Positions 25,600-38,546 of a stretch of DNA of 64,000 bases are shown in pieces. Every line of letters begins with the position of its first letter. Within the stretch, counting starts at the first letter, position 1. The stretch is from Saccoglossus kowalevskii (taxonomy: Eukaryota; Hemichordata; Enteropneusta; Harrimaniidae), in NCBI RefSeq assembly GCF_000003605.2, contig NW_003115153.1, forward strand, positions 1 to 64,000. Reading direction: 5' to 3'. A program made the position numbers and the translations under genes. The notes under the pieces are model-generated. The model did no database searches and was not told the origin of the DNA. It saw only the letters and a program-made list of their open reading frames with translations.

Positions 25600-26510
25600 G
25601 TGATAAAATGGGTCTGAATTCACTCTGGATAAGTACGTACATAACCGACCAATCTTGGACTTTAATTCACTGTGTTGGTCAGGGTTCTGACCCTGTGTAT
25701 TTTTTGGTGGGTACCGTTTAATTTCATTATCCTGGCTACGTGTTAAAATGGGTCTGAATTCACTCTGGATTAGTACGTGCATAACCGACCAATCTTGGAC
25801 TTTCATTCAATGTGTTGGTCAGGGTTCTGACCCCGTGTATATTTCGGTCGGTACCGTTTAATTTCACTACCCTGGCTACGTGTTAAAATGGGTCTGAATT
25901 CACTCTGAATGAGTACGTACAAAACCGACCAATTGTGGACTTTAATTCAATGTGTTGGTCAGGGTTCTGACCCTGTGTATTTTTCGGTGGGTACCGTTTA
26001 ATTTCATTATCCAGGCTACGTGTTAAAATGGGTCTGAATTCACTCTGGATTAGTACGTACATAACCGACCAATCTTGGACTTTCATTCAATGTGTTGGTC
26101 AGGGTTCTGACCCTGTGTATTTTTCGGAGGGTGCCGTTTAATTTCACTACCCTGGCTACGTGTTAAAATGGGTCTGAATTCACTCTGGATAAGTACGTAC
26201 ATAACCGACCAATCTTGGACTTTCATTTTGCATGCAGGTAAGGTACACCTACAGACATAACTGTGGACATTTATGCTTATACTTATGTTCTAAGACGTTA
26301 GTTAACATTTAATATCAGGCAATGCATTGGTTCATTACCCTGGCTACGTGTTAAAATGGGTCTGAATTCACTCTGGATAAGTACGTACATAACCAACCAA
26401 TCTTGGACTTTAATTCACTGTGTTGGTCAGGGTTCTGACCCTGTGTATTTTTCGGTGGGTACCGTTTAATTTCACTACCCTGGCTACGTGTTAAAATGGG
26501 TCTGAATTCA
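25600..26510. repeat. Higher-order block shared with 58572-59482
   Basis: Offset 32,972 bp. Markers are GATTAGTACGTGC, GACCCCGTG with TCGGTCGGTACC, GTACAAAACCGACC, TCGGAGGGTGCCG, long monomer 13/32 and AACCAACC. Differences include CTCTGAATGAG and CCAGGCTACG here. Confidence 0.85.
26170..26357. repeat. Long (188-bp) monomer 13
   Basis: Cassette 26228-26332, CAATGCATTGG allele, followed by an AACCAACC monomer and preceded by a TCGGAGGGTGCCG monomer. Monomer 32, 32,972 bp downstream, repeats the arrangement. Confidence 0.97.
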
Positions 26511-26675
26511 CTCTTTATAAGTACGTACATAACCGACCAATCGTGGACTTTCATTCAATGTGTTGGTCAGGGTTCTGACCCTGTGTATTTTTCGGTGGGT
26601 ACCATTTAATTTCACTACCCTGGCTACGTGTTAAAATGGGTCTGAATTCACTCTGGATAAGTACGTACATAACCG

Positions 26676-27566
26676 ACCAATCTTGGACTTTCATTCAATG
26701 TGTTGGTCAGGGTTCTGACCCTGTGTATTTTTCGGTGGGTACCATTTAATTTCACTACCCTGGCTACGTGTTAAAATGGGTCTGAATTCACTCTGGATAA
26801 GTACGTACATAACCGACCAATATTGGACTTTAATTCACTGTGTTGGTCAGGGTTCTGACCCTGTGTATTTTTCGGTGGGTACCGTTTAATTTCATTATCC
26901 TGGCTACGTGTTAAAATGGGTCTTAATTCACTCTGGATTAGTACGTACATAACCGAACAATCTTGGACTTTCATTCAATGTGTTGGTCAGGGTTCTGACC
27001 CTGTGTATTTTTCGCTGGGTACCGTTTAATTTCACAACCCTGGCTACGTGTTAAAATGGGTCTGAATTCACACTGGATAAGTACGTACATAACCGACCAA
27101 TCGTGGACTTTCATTCAATGTGTTAGTCAGGGTTCTGACCACGTGTATTTTTCGGTGGGTACCGTTTAATTTCACTACCCTGGCTACGTGTTAAAATGGG
27201 TCTGAATTCACACTGGATAAGTACGTACATAACCGACCAATCGTGGACTTTCATTCAATGTGTTAGTCAGGGTTCTGACCCTGTGTATTTTTCGGTGGGT
27301 ACCGTTTAATTTCACTACCCTGGCTACGTGTTAAAATGGGTCTGAATTCACTCTGTATCAGTACGTACATAACCGACCAATCGTGGACTTTAATTCAATG
27401 TGTTGGTCAGGGTTCTGACCCTGTGTATTTTTCGGTGGGTACCGTTTAATTTCACTAACCTGGCTACGTGTTAAAATGGGTCTGAATTCACTCTTTATAA
27501 GTACGTACATAACCGACCAATCGTGGACTTTCATTCAATGTGTTGGTCAGGGTTCTGACCCTGTGT
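26676..27566. repeat. Higher-order block shared with 15075-15965
   Basis: Partner of the 15.1-kb block. It continues past the breakpoint into a different context (TTTTTTGGTGGG with TTCAATACCC). Confidence 0.9.
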
Positions 27567-27889
27567 ATTTTTTGGTGGGTACCGTTTAATTTCAATACCC
27601 TGGCTACATGTTAAAATGGGTCTGAATTCACTCTGGATAAGTACGTACATAACCGACCAATCTTGGACTTTATTTCAATATGTTGGTCAGGGTTCTAACC
27701 CTGTGTATTTTTCGGTGGGTACAGTTTAATTTCATTACCCTGGCTACGTGTTAAAATGGGTCTGAATTCACTCTGGATAAGTACGTACATAACCGACTAA
27801 TCTTGGACTTTAATTCACTGTGTTGGTCAGGGTTCTGACCATGTGTATTTTTCGGTGGGTACCGTTTAATTTCATTATCCTGGCTACGT

Positions 27890-29158
27890 GTTAAAATGGG
27901 TCTGAAATTCATTTTGGATAAGTACGTACATATGTAACCGACCAATCTTGGACTTTCATTCAATGTGTTGGTCAGGGTCTGACCCTGTGTATTTTACGGT
28001 GGGTACCGTTTAATTTCACTACCCTGGCTACGTGTTAAAATGGGTCTGAATTCACTCTGGATAAGTACGTACATAACCGACCAATCTTGGACTTTATTTC
28101 AATATGTTGGTCAGGGTTCTGACCCTGTGTATTTTTCGGTGGGTACCGTTTAATTTCATTATCCTGGCTACGTGTTAAAATGGATCTGAATTTACTCTGG
28201 ATAAGTATGTACATAACCGACCAATCTTGGACTTTATTTCAATATTTTGGTCAGGGTTCTGACCCTGTGTATTTTTCGGTGGGTACCGTTTAATTTCATT
28301 ATTCTGGCTACGTGTTAAAATGGGTCTGAATTCATTTTGGATAAGTACGTACATATGTAACCGACCAATCTTGGACTTTCATTCAATGTGTTGGTCAGGG
28401 TTCTGACCCGGTGTATTTTACGGTGGGTACCGTTTAATTTCACTACCCTGGCTACGTGTTAAAATGGGTCTGAATTCACTCTGGATAAGTACGTACATAA
28501 CCGACCAATCTTGGACTTTATTTCAATATGTTGGTCAGGGTTCTGACCCTGTGTATTTTTCGGTGGGTACCGTTTAATTTCATTATCCTGGCTACGTGTT
28601 AAAATGGATCTGAATTCACTCTGGATAAGTATGTACATAACCGACCAATCTTGGACTTTATTTCAATATGTTGGTCAGGGTTCTGACCCTGTGTATTTTT
28701 CGGTGGGTACCGTTTAATTTCACTACCCTGGCTACGTGTTAAAATGGGTCTGAATTCACTCTGGATAAGTACGTACATAACCGACCACTGTTGAACTTTA
28801 ATTCAATATGTTGGTCAGAATCTGACCCTGTGTATTTTTCGGTGGGTACCGTTTAATTTCATTATCCTGGCTACGTGTTAAAATGGATCTGAATTCACTC
28901 TGGATAAGTACGTACATAACCGACAAATCTTGGACTTTAATTCACTGTGTTGGTCAGGGTTCTGACCCTGTGTATTTTTCGGTTGGTACCGTTTAATTCA
29001 CTACCCTGGCTACGTGTTAAAATGGGTCTGAATTCACTCTGGATAAGTACGTACATAACCGACAAATCGTGGACTTTCATTCAATGTGTTGGTCAGGGTT
29101 CTGACCCTGTGTATTTTTCGGTGGGTACCGTTTAATTTCACTACCCTGGCTACGTGTT
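27890..29158. repeat. TTCATTTTGG block, locally duplicated and shared with 11360-12230
   Basis: TTCATTTTGG with ACATATGTAACC occurs at about 27908 and 28331. These mark two roughly three-monomer local copies, both followed by TTTTACGGTGGG. The second copy runs on through CCACTGTTGAAC and matches 11360-12230 at about 16,929 bp. Confidence 0.8.
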
Positions 29159-29305
29159 AAAATGGGTCTGAATTCACTCTGGATAAGTACGTACATAACC
29201 GACAAATTCGTGGACTTTCATTCAATGTGTTGGTCAGGGTTCTGACCCTGTGTATTTTTCGGTGGGTACCTGTTTAATTTCACTACCCTGGCTACGTGTT
29301 AAAAT

Positions 29306-29493
29306 GGGTCTGAATTCACTCTGGATAAGTACGTACATAATCGACCAATCTTGGACTTTCATTTTGCATGCAGGTAAGGTACACCTACAGACATAACTGT
29401 GGACATTTATGCTTATACTTATGTTCTAAGACGTTAGTTAACATTTAATATCAGGCAAAGCATTGGTTCATTACCCTGGCTATGTGTTAAAAT
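29306..29493. repeat. Long (188-bp) monomer 14
   Basis: Cassette 29364-29468, CAAAGCATTGG allele, AATCGACC on the left, CTATGTG and AATGCGTCTG on the right. Monomer 15 follows after 468 bp. The 14/15 pair recurs as 20/21 and 27/28. Confidence 0.97.
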
Positions 29494-29773
29494 GCGTCTG
29501 AATTCACACTGGATAAGTACGTACATAACCGACCAATCGTGGACTTTCATTCAATGTGTTAGTCAGGGTTCTGACCCTGTGTATTTTTCGGTGGGTACCG
29601 TTTAATTTCATTATCCTGGCTACGTGTTAAAATGTGTCTGAATTCACACTGGATTAGTACGTACATAACCGACCATTCTTGGACTTTCATTCAATGTGTT
29701 GGTCAGGGTTCTGACCCTGTGTATTTTTCGGAGGGTACCGTTTAATTTCACTACCCTGGCTATGTGTTAAAAT

Positions 29774-29961
29774 GGGTCTGAATTCACTCTGGATAAGTAC
29801 GTACATAACCGACCAATCTTGGACTTTCATTTTGCATGCAGGTAAGGTACACCTACAGACATAACTGTGGACATTTATGCTTATACTTATGTTCTAAGAC
29901 GTTAGTTAACATTTAATATCAGGCAATGCATTGGTTCATTACCCTGGCAACGTGTTAAAAT
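29774..29961. repeat. Long (188-bp) monomer 15
   Basis: Cassette 29832-29936, CAATGCATTGG allele, GGCAACG on the right. Second member of the 468-bp-spaced pair. Confidence 0.97.
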
Positions 29962-31322
29962 GGGTCTGAATTCACTCTGGATAAGTACGTACATAACCGA
30001 CCAATCGTGGACTTTCATTCAATGTGTTGGTCAGGGTTCTGACCCTGTGTATTTTTCGGTGGGTACCATTTAATTTCACTACCCTGGATACGTGTTAAAA
30101 TGGGTCTGAATTCACTCTGTATAAGTACGTACATAACCGACCAATCGTGGACTTTCATTCAATGTGTTGGTCAGGGTTCTGACCCTGTGTATTTTTCGGT
30201 GGGTACCGTTTAATTTCATTACCCTGGCTATGTGTTAAAATGGGTCTGAATTCACTCTGGATAAGTACGTACTTGACCGACCAATCGTGTACTTTCATTC
30301 ATTGTGTTGGTCAGGGTTCTGACCCTGTGTATTTTTCGGTGGGTACCGTTTAATTTCACTACCCTGGCTGCGTGTTAAAATGGGTCTGAATTCACTCTGT
30401 ATCAGGACGTACATAACCGACCAATCGTGGACTTTAATTCAATGTGTTGGTCAGGGTTCTGACCCTGTGTATTTTTCGGTGGGTACCGTTTAATTTCACT
30501 ACCCTGGCTACGTGTTAAAATGTGTCTGAATTCACTCTGGATTAGTACGTACATAACCGACCATTCTTGGACTTTCATTCAATGTGTTGGTCATTGTTCT
30601 GACCCTGTGTATTTTTCGGTGGGTACCGTTTAATTTCACTACCCTGGCTACATGTTAAAATGGGTCTGAATTCACTCTGGATAAGTACGTACATAACCGA
30701 CCAATCGTGGACTTTCATTCAATGTGTTAGTCAGGGTTCTGACCCTGTGTATTATTCGGTGGGTACCGTTTAATTTCATTATCCTGGCTACGTGTTAAAA
30801 TGTGTCTGAATTCACTCTTGATTAGTACGTACATAACCGACCATTCTTGGACTTTCATTCAATGTGTTGGTCATTGTTCTGACCCTGTGTATTTTTCGGT
30901 GGGTACCGTTTAATTTCACTACCCTGGCTACATGTTAAAATGTGTCTGAATTCACTCTGGATAAGTACGTACATAACCGACGAATCTTGGACTTTAATTC
31001 ACTGTGTTGGTCAGGGTTCTGACCCTGTGTATTTTTCGGTGGGTACCGTTTAATTTCACTACCCTGGCTACGTGATAAAATGGGTCTGAATTCACTCTGG
31101 ATAAGTACGTACATAACCGACCAATCATGGACTTTCATTCAATGTGTTGGTCAGGGTTCTGACCCTGTGTATTTTTCAGTGGGTACCGTTTAATTTCACT
31201 ACCCTGGCTACGTGTTAAAATGGGTCAGAATTCACTCTGGATAAGTACGTACATAACCGACCAATCTTGGACTTTAATTCACTGTGTTGGTCAGGGTTCT
31301 GACCCTGTGTATTTTTCGGTGG

Positions 31323-32068
31323 GTACCGTTTAATTTCATTATCCTGGCTACGTGTTAAAATGGGTCTGAATTCACTCTGGATTAGTACGTACATAAGCGA
31401 CCCATCTTGGATTTTAATTCACTGTGTTGGTCAGGGTTCTGACCCTGTGTATTTTTCGGTGGGTACCGTTTAATTTCATTATCCTGGCTACGTGTTAAAA
31501 TGTGTCTGAATTCACTCTGGATTAGTACGTACATGTACATAACCGACCATTCTTGGACTTTCATTCAATGTGTTGGTCAGGGTTCTGACCTTGTGTATTT
31601 TTCGGTGGGTACCGTTTTATTTCACTACCCTGGCTACGTGTTAAAATGGGTCTGAATTCACTCTGGATAAGTACGTACATAATCGACCAATCTTGGACTT
31701 TCATTTTGCATGCAGGTAAGGTACACCTACAGACATAACTGTGGACATTTATGCTTATACTTATGTTCTAAGACGTTAGTTAACATTTAATATCAGGCAA
31801 AGCATTGGTTCATTACCCTGGCTATGTGTTATAATGCGTCTGAATTCACACTGGATAAGTACGTACATAACCGACCAATCGTGGACTTTCATTCAATGTG
31901 TTAGTCAGGGTTCTGACCCTGTGTATTATTCGGTGGGTACCGTTTAATTTCATTATCCTGGCTACGTGTTAAAATGTGTCTGAATTCACTCTTGATTAGT
32001 ACGTACATAACCGACCATTCTTGGACTTTCATTCAATGTGTTGGTCATTGTTCTGACCCTGTGTATTT
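31323..32068. repeat. Higher-order block shared with 19060-19805
   Basis: Partner of the 19-kb block. The copies part after GGTCATTGTTC, where this one has lost a T before CGGTGGG and reads TTCATTACCC. Confidence 0.85.
31648..31835. repeat. Long (188-bp) monomer 16
   Basis: Cassette 31706-31810, CAAAGCATTGG allele, AATCGACC on the left, GTTATAATGCG on the right. Counterpart of monomer 9. Confidence 0.97.
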
Positions 32069-33234
32069 TCGGTGGGTACCGTTTAATTTCATTACCCTGG
32101 CTACATGTTAAAATGGGTCTGAATTCACTCTGGATAAGTACGTACATAACCGACCAATCGTGGACTTTAATTCAATGTGTTGGTCAGGGTTCTGACCCTG
32201 TGTATTTTTCGGTGGGTAGCGTTTAATATCACTACCCTGGCTACATGTTACAATGGGTCTGAATTCACTCTGGATAAGTACGTACATAACCGACCAATCG
32301 TGGACTTTAATTCAATGTGTTGGTCAGGGTTCTGACCCTGTGTATTTTTCGGTGGGTACCGTTTAATTTCACTACCCTGGATACGTGTTAAAATGGGTCT
32401 GAATTCACTCTGGATAAGTACGTACATAACCATCCAATCATGGACTTTCATTCAATGTGTTGGTCAGGGTTCTGACCCTGTGTATTTTTCGGTGGGTACC
32501 ATTTAATTTCACTACCCTGGCTATGTGTTAAAATGGGTCTGAATTCACTCTGGATAAGTACGTACATAACCGACCAATCTTGGACTTTAATTCAATGTGT
32601 TGGTCAGGGTTCTGACCCTGTGTATTTTTCGGTGGGTACCGTTTAATTTCATTATCCTGGCTATGTGTTAAAATGTGTCTGAATTCACTCTGGATTAGTA
32701 CGTACATAACCGACCATTCTTGGACTTTCATTCAATGTGTTGGTCAGGGTTCTAACCCTGTGTATTTTTCAGTGGGTACCGTTTAATTTCATTACCTTGG
32801 CTACATGTTAAAATGGGTCTGAATTCACTCTGGATAAGTATGTACATAACCGACCAATCTTGGACTTTAATTCACTGTGTTGGTCAGGGTTCTGACCCTG
32901 TGTATTTTTCGGTGGGTACCGTTTAATTTCTTTATCCTGGCTACGTGTTAAAATGGGTCTGAATTCACTCTGGATAAGTACGTACATAACCGACCAACCG
33001 TGGACTTTAATTCAATGTGTTGGTCAGGGTTCTGACCCTGTGTATTTTTCGGTGGGTACCGTTTAATTTCAATATCCTGGCTACGTATTAAAATGTGTCT
33101 GAATTCACTCTGGATTAGTACGTACATAACCGACCATTCTTGGACTTTCATTCAATGTGTTGGTCAGGGTTCTGACCCTGTGTATTTTTCGGAGGGTACC
33201 GTTTAATTTCACTACCCTGGCTACGTGTTAAAAT

Positions 33235-33422
33235 AGGTCTGAATTCACTCTGGATAAGTACGTACATAACCGACCAATCTTGGACTTTCATTTTGCATGC
33301 AGGTAAGGTACACCTACAGACATAACTGTGGACATTTATGCTTATACTTATGTTCTAAGACGTTAGTTAACATTTAATATCAGGCAATGCATTGGTTCAT
33401 TACCCTGGCTACGTGTTAAAAT
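33235..33422. repeat. Long (188-bp) monomer 17
   Basis: Cassette 33293-33397, CAATGCATTGG allele, AATAGGTC start, preceded by the CAATATCC / ACGTATTAAAATGTG monomer typical of this haplotype. Monomer 18 follows after 1028 bp. Confidence 0.97.
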
Positions 33423-33516
33423 GGGTCTGAATTCACTCTGGATAAGTACGTACTTAACCGACCAATCTTGGACTTTCATTCAATGTGTTGGTCAGGGTTC
33501 TGACCCTGTGTATTTT

Positions 33517-34555
33517 TCGGTGGGTACCGTTTAATTTCATTATCCTGGCTACGTGTTAAAATGGGTCTGACTTCACTCTGGATTAGTACGTGCATAACCG
33601 ACCAATCTTGGACTTTCATTCAATGTGTTGGTCATGGTTCTGACCCCGTGTATTTTTCGGTCGGTACCGTTTAATTTCACTACCCTGGCTACGTGTTAAA
33701 ATGGGTCTGAATTCACTCTGGATAAGTACGTACAAAACCGACCAATCTTGGACTTTATTTCAATATGTTGGTCAGGGTTCTAACCCTGTGTATTTTTCGG
33801 TGGGTACCGTTTAATTTCATTATCCTGGCTACGTGTTAAAATGGGTCTGAATTCACTATGGATTAGTACGTACATAACCGACCAATCTTGGACTTTCATT
33901 CAATGTGTTGGTCAGGGTTCTGACTCGGTGTATTTTTCGGTGGGTACCATTTAATTTCACTACCCTGGCTACATGTTAAAATGGGTCTGAATTCACTCTG
34001 GATAAGTACGTACTTAACCGACCAATCTTGGACTTTCATTCAATGTGTTGGTCAGGGTTCTGACCCTGTGTATTTTTCGGTGGGTACCGTTTAATTTCAA
34101 TATCCTGGCTACGTATTAAAATGTGTCTGAATTCACTCTGGATTAGTACGTACATAACCGACCATTCTTGGACTTTCATTCAATGTGTTGGTCAGGGTTC
34201 TGACCCTGTGTATTTTTCGGAGGGTACCGTTTAATTTCACTACCCTGGCTACGTGTTAAAATAGGTCTGAATTCACTCTGGATAAGTACGTACATAACCG
34301 ACCAATCTTGGACTTTCATTTTGCATGCAGGTAAGGTACACCTACAGACATAACTGTGGACATTTATGCTTATACTTATGTTCTAAGACGTTAGTTAACA
34401 TTTAATATCAGGCAATGCATTGGTTCATTACCCTGGCTACGTGTTAAAATGGGTCTGAATTCACTCTGGATAAGTACGTACTTAACCGACCAATCTTGGA
34501 CTTTCATTCAATGTGTTGGTCAGGGTTCTGACCCTGTGTATTTTTCGGTGGGTAC
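33517..34555. repeat. Higher-order block shared with 13358-14396
   Basis: Partner of the 13.4-kb block. The copies part where this one has ACCGTTTAA and the other ACCATTTAA. Confidence 0.9.
34263..34450. repeat. Long (188-bp) monomer 18
   Basis: Cassette 34321-34425, CAATGCATTGG allele, AATAGGTC start. Counterpart of monomer 7 in the block repeated at 20,159 bp. Confidence 0.97.
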
Positions 34556-34876
34556 CGTTTAATTTCATTATCCTGGCTACGTGTTAAAATGGGTCTGAAT
34601 TCACTCTGGATTAGAACGTACATAAGCGACCCATCTTGGACTTTAATTCACTGTGTTGGTCAGGGTTCTGATCCTGTGTATTTTTCGGTGGGTACCGTTT
34701 AATTTCATTATCCTGGCTACGTGTTCAAATGTGTCTGAATTCACTCTGGATTAGTATGTACATGTACATAACCGACCATTCTTGGACTTTCATTCAATGT
34801 GTTGGTCAGGGTTCTGACCCTGTGTATTTTTCGGTGGGTACCGTTTAATTTCACTACCCTGGCTACGTGTTAAAAT

Positions 34877-35064
34877 GGGTCTGAATTCACTCTGGATAAG
34901 TACGTACATAATCGACCAATCTTGGACTTTCATTTTGCATGCAGGTAAGGTACACCTACAGACATAACTGTGGACATTTATGCTTATACTTATGTTCTAA
35001 GACGTTAGTTAACATTTAATATCAGGCAATTCATTGGTTCATTACCCTGGCAACGTGTTAAAAT
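34877..35064. repeat. Long (188-bp) monomer 19
   Basis: Cassette 34935-35039 with a private CAATTCATTGG change that breaks the CAATGCATTG palindrome. AATCGACC on the left, GGCAACG on the right. It lies 614 bp after monomer 18, six more than 608 because the interval contains a 6-bp GTACAT expansion. Confidence 0.97.
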
Positions 35065-35484
35065 GGGTCTGAATTCACTCTGGATTAGTACGTACATAGC
35101 CGACCAATCTTGGACTTTCATTCAATGTGTTGGTCAGGGTTCTGACCCTGTGTATTTTTCGGTGGGTACCGTTTAATTTCACTACCCTGGCTACGTGTTA
35201 AAATGGGTCTGAATTCACACTGGATAAGTACGTACATAACCGACCAATCTTGGACTTTAATTCAATGTGTTGGTCAGGGTTCTGACCCTGTGTATTTTTC
35301 GGTGGGTAACGTTTAATTTCACTACCCTGGCTACGTGTTAAAATGGGTCTGAATTCACTCTGGATAAGTACGTACATAACCGACAAATCGTGGACTTTCA
35401 TTCAATGTGTTGGTCAGGGTTCTGACCCTGTGTATTTTTCGGTGGGTACCGTTTAATTTCACTACCCTGGCTACGTGTTAAAAT

Positions 35485-35672
35485 GGGTCTGAATTCACTC
35501 TGGATAAGTACGTACATAATCGACCAATCTTGGACTTTCATTTTGCATGCAGGTAAGGTACACCTACAGACATAACTGTGGACATTTATGCTTATACTTA
35601 TGTTCTAAGACGTTAGTTAACATTTAATATCAGGCAAAGCATTGGTTCATTACCCTGGCTATGTGTTAAAAT
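35485..35672. repeat. Long (188-bp) monomer 20
   Basis: Cassette 35543-35647, CAAAGCATTGG allele, AATCGACC on the left, CTATGTG and AATGCGTCTG on the right. First of a 468-bp-spaced pair; counterpart of monomer 27 at an offset of 9869 bp. Confidence 0.97.
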
Positions 35673-35952
35673 GCGTCTGAATTCACACTGGATAAGTACG
35701 TACATAACCGACCAATCGTGGACTTTCATTCAATGTGTTAGTCAGGGTTCTGACCCTGTGTATTTTTCGGTGGGTACCGTTTAATTTCATTATCCTGGCT
35801 ACGTGTTAAAATGTGTCTGAATTCACTCTGGATTAGTACGTACATAACCGACCATTCTTGGACTTTCATTCAATGTGTTGGTCAGGGTTCTGACCCTGTG
35901 TATTTTTCGGAGGGTACCGTTTAATTTCACTACCCTGGCTATGTGTTAAAAT

Positions 35953-36140
35953 GGGTCTGAATTCACTCTGGATAAGTACGTACATAACCGACCAATCTTG
36001 GACTTTCATTTTGCATGCAGGTAAGGTACACCTACAGACATAACTGTGGACATTTATGCTTATACTTATGTTCTAAGACGTTAGTTAACATTTAATATCA
36101 GGCAATGCATTGGTTCATTACCCTGGCTACGTGTTAAAAT
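35953..36140. repeat. Long (188-bp) monomer 21
   Basis: Cassette 36011-36115, CAATGCATTGG allele. Second of the pair; counterpart of monomer 28 at the same 9869-bp offset. Confidence 0.97.
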
Positions 36141-36560
36141 GGGTCTGAATTCACTCTGGATAAGTACGTACATAACCGACCAATCGTGGACTTTCATTCA
36201 ATGTGTTGGTCAGGGTTCTGACCCTGTGTATTTTTCGGTGGGTACCATTTAATTTCACTACCCTGGATACGTGTTAAAATGGGTCTGAATTCACTCTGTA
36301 TAAGTACGTACATAACCGACCAATCGTGGACTTTCATTCAATGTGTTGGTCAGGGTTCTGACCCTGTGTATTTTTCGGTGGGTACCGTTTAATTTCATTA
36401 CCCTGGCTATGTGTTAAAATGGGTCTGAATTCACTCTGGATAAGTACGTACATAACCGACCATTCTTGGACTTTCATTCAATGTGTTGGTCAGGGTTCTG
36501 ACCCTGTGTATTTTTCGGTGGGTACCGTTTAATTTCACTACCCTGGCTACGTGTTAAAAT

Positions 36561-36748
36561 GGGTCTGAATTCACTCTGGATAAGTACGTACATAATCGAC
36601 CAATCTTGGACTTTCATTTTGCATGCAGGTAAGGTACACCTACAGACATAACTGTGGACATTTATGCTTATACTTATGTTCTAAGACGTTAGTTAACATT
36701 TAATATCAGGCAATGCATTGGTTCATTACCCTGGCTATGTGTTAAAAT
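36561..36748. repeat. Long (188-bp) monomer 22
   Basis: Cassette 36619-36723, CAATGCATTGG allele, AATCGACC on the left, CTATGTG on the right. It lies in a 328-bp stretch that is absent from the two otherwise parallel blocks near 30 and 46 kb. Confidence 0.97.
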
Positions 36749-38546
36749 GGGTCTGAATTCACTCTGGATAAGTACGTACATGACCGACCAATCGTGTACT
36801 TTCATTCATTGTGTTGGTCAGGGTTCTGACCCTGTGTATTTTTCGGTGGGTACCGTTTAATTTCACTACCCTGGCTGCGTGTTAAAATGGGTCTGAATTC
36901 ACTCTGTATCAGGACGTACATAACCGACCAATCGTGGACTTTAATTCAATGTGTTGGTCAGGGTTCTGACCCTGTGTATTTTTCGGTGGGTACCGTTTAA
37001 TTTCACTACCCTGGCTACGTGTTAAAATGGGTCTGAATTCACTCTGGATAAGTACGTACATAACCGACCAATCGTGGACTTTCATTCAATGTGTTAGTCA
37101 GGGTTCTGACCCTGTGTATTTTTCAGTGGGTACCGTTTAATTTCATTATCCTGGCTACGTGTTAAAATGGGTCTGAATTCACTCTGGATTAGTACGTACA
37201 TAACCGACCATTCTTGGACTTTCATTCAATGTGTTGGTCAGGGTTCTGACCCTGTGTATTTTTCGGTGGGTACCGTTTAATTCCACTACCCTGGCTACGT
37301 GTTAAAATGGGTCTGAATTCACTCTGGATAAGTACGTACATAACCGACCAATCTTAGACTTCAATTCACTGTGTTGGTCAGGGTTCTGACCCTGTGTATT
37401 TTTCGGTGGGTACCGTTTAATTTCATTATCCTGGCTACATGTTAAAATGGGTCTGAATTCACTCTGGATTAGTACGTACATAACCGACCAATCTTGGACT
37501 TTCATTCAATGTGTTGGTCAGGGTTCTGACCCTGTGTATTTTTTGGTGGGTACCGTTTAATTTCACTACCCTGGCTACGTGTTAAAATGGGTCTGAATTC
37601 ACTCTGTATCAGGACGTACATAACCGACCAATCGTGGACTTTAATTCAATGTGTTGGTCAGGGTTCTGACCCTGTGTATTTTTCAGTGGGTACCGTTTAA
37701 TTTCATTACCCTGGCTACGTGTTAAAATGGGTCTGAATTCACTCTGGATAAGTACGTACATAACCGACCAATCGTGGACTTTCATTCATTGTGTTGGTCA
37801 GGGTTCTGACCCTGTGTATTTTTCGGTGGGTACCGTTTAATTTCACTACCCTGGCTATGTGTTAAAATGGGTCTGAATTCACTCTGGATAAGTACGTACA
37901 TACATTGTAACCAACCAATTTTGGACTTTAATTCACTGTTTTGGTCAGGGTTCTGACCCTGTTTATTTTTCAGTGGGTACCGTTTAATTTCATTATCCTG
38001 GCTACGTGTTAAAATAGGTCTGAATTCACTCTGGATTAGTACGTACATAACCGACCAATCTTGGACTTTCATTCAATGTGTTGGTCAGGGTTCTGACCCT
38101 GTGTATTTTTTGGTGGGTACCGTTTAATTTCACTACCCTGGCTACGTGTAAATGGGTCTGAATTCACTCTGGATAAGTACGTACATAACCGACCAATCTT
38201 GGACTTTATTTCAATATGTTGGACAGGGTTCTAACCCTGTGTATTTTTCAGTGGGTACCGTTTAATTTCATTACCTTGGCTACATGTTAAAATGGGTCTG
38301 AATTCACTCTGGATAAGTATGTACATAACCGACCAATCTTGGACTTTAATTCACTGTGTTGGTCAGGGTTCTGACCCTGTGTATTTTTCGGTGGGTACCG
38401 TTTAATTTCACTACCCTGGCTACGTGTTAAAATGGGTCTGAATTCACTCTGGATAAGTACGTACATAACCGACCAATCGTGGACTTTAATTCAATGTGTT
38501 GGTCAGGGTTCTGACCCTGTGTATTTTTCGGTGGGTACCGTTTAAT

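Larger units (their letters stand above)
35485..36451. repeat. Higher-order block shared with 45354-46320
   Basis: Offset 9869 bp, including the long pairs 20/21 and 27/28, the TTTTCGGAGGG monomer, ACCATTTAA with GGATACG, and CTCTGTATAAG. A third copy of the latter part follows monomer 15 near 29.8-30.3 kb (offset 6179 bp). After 36451 this copy has an extra 328 bp. Confidence 0.88.
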
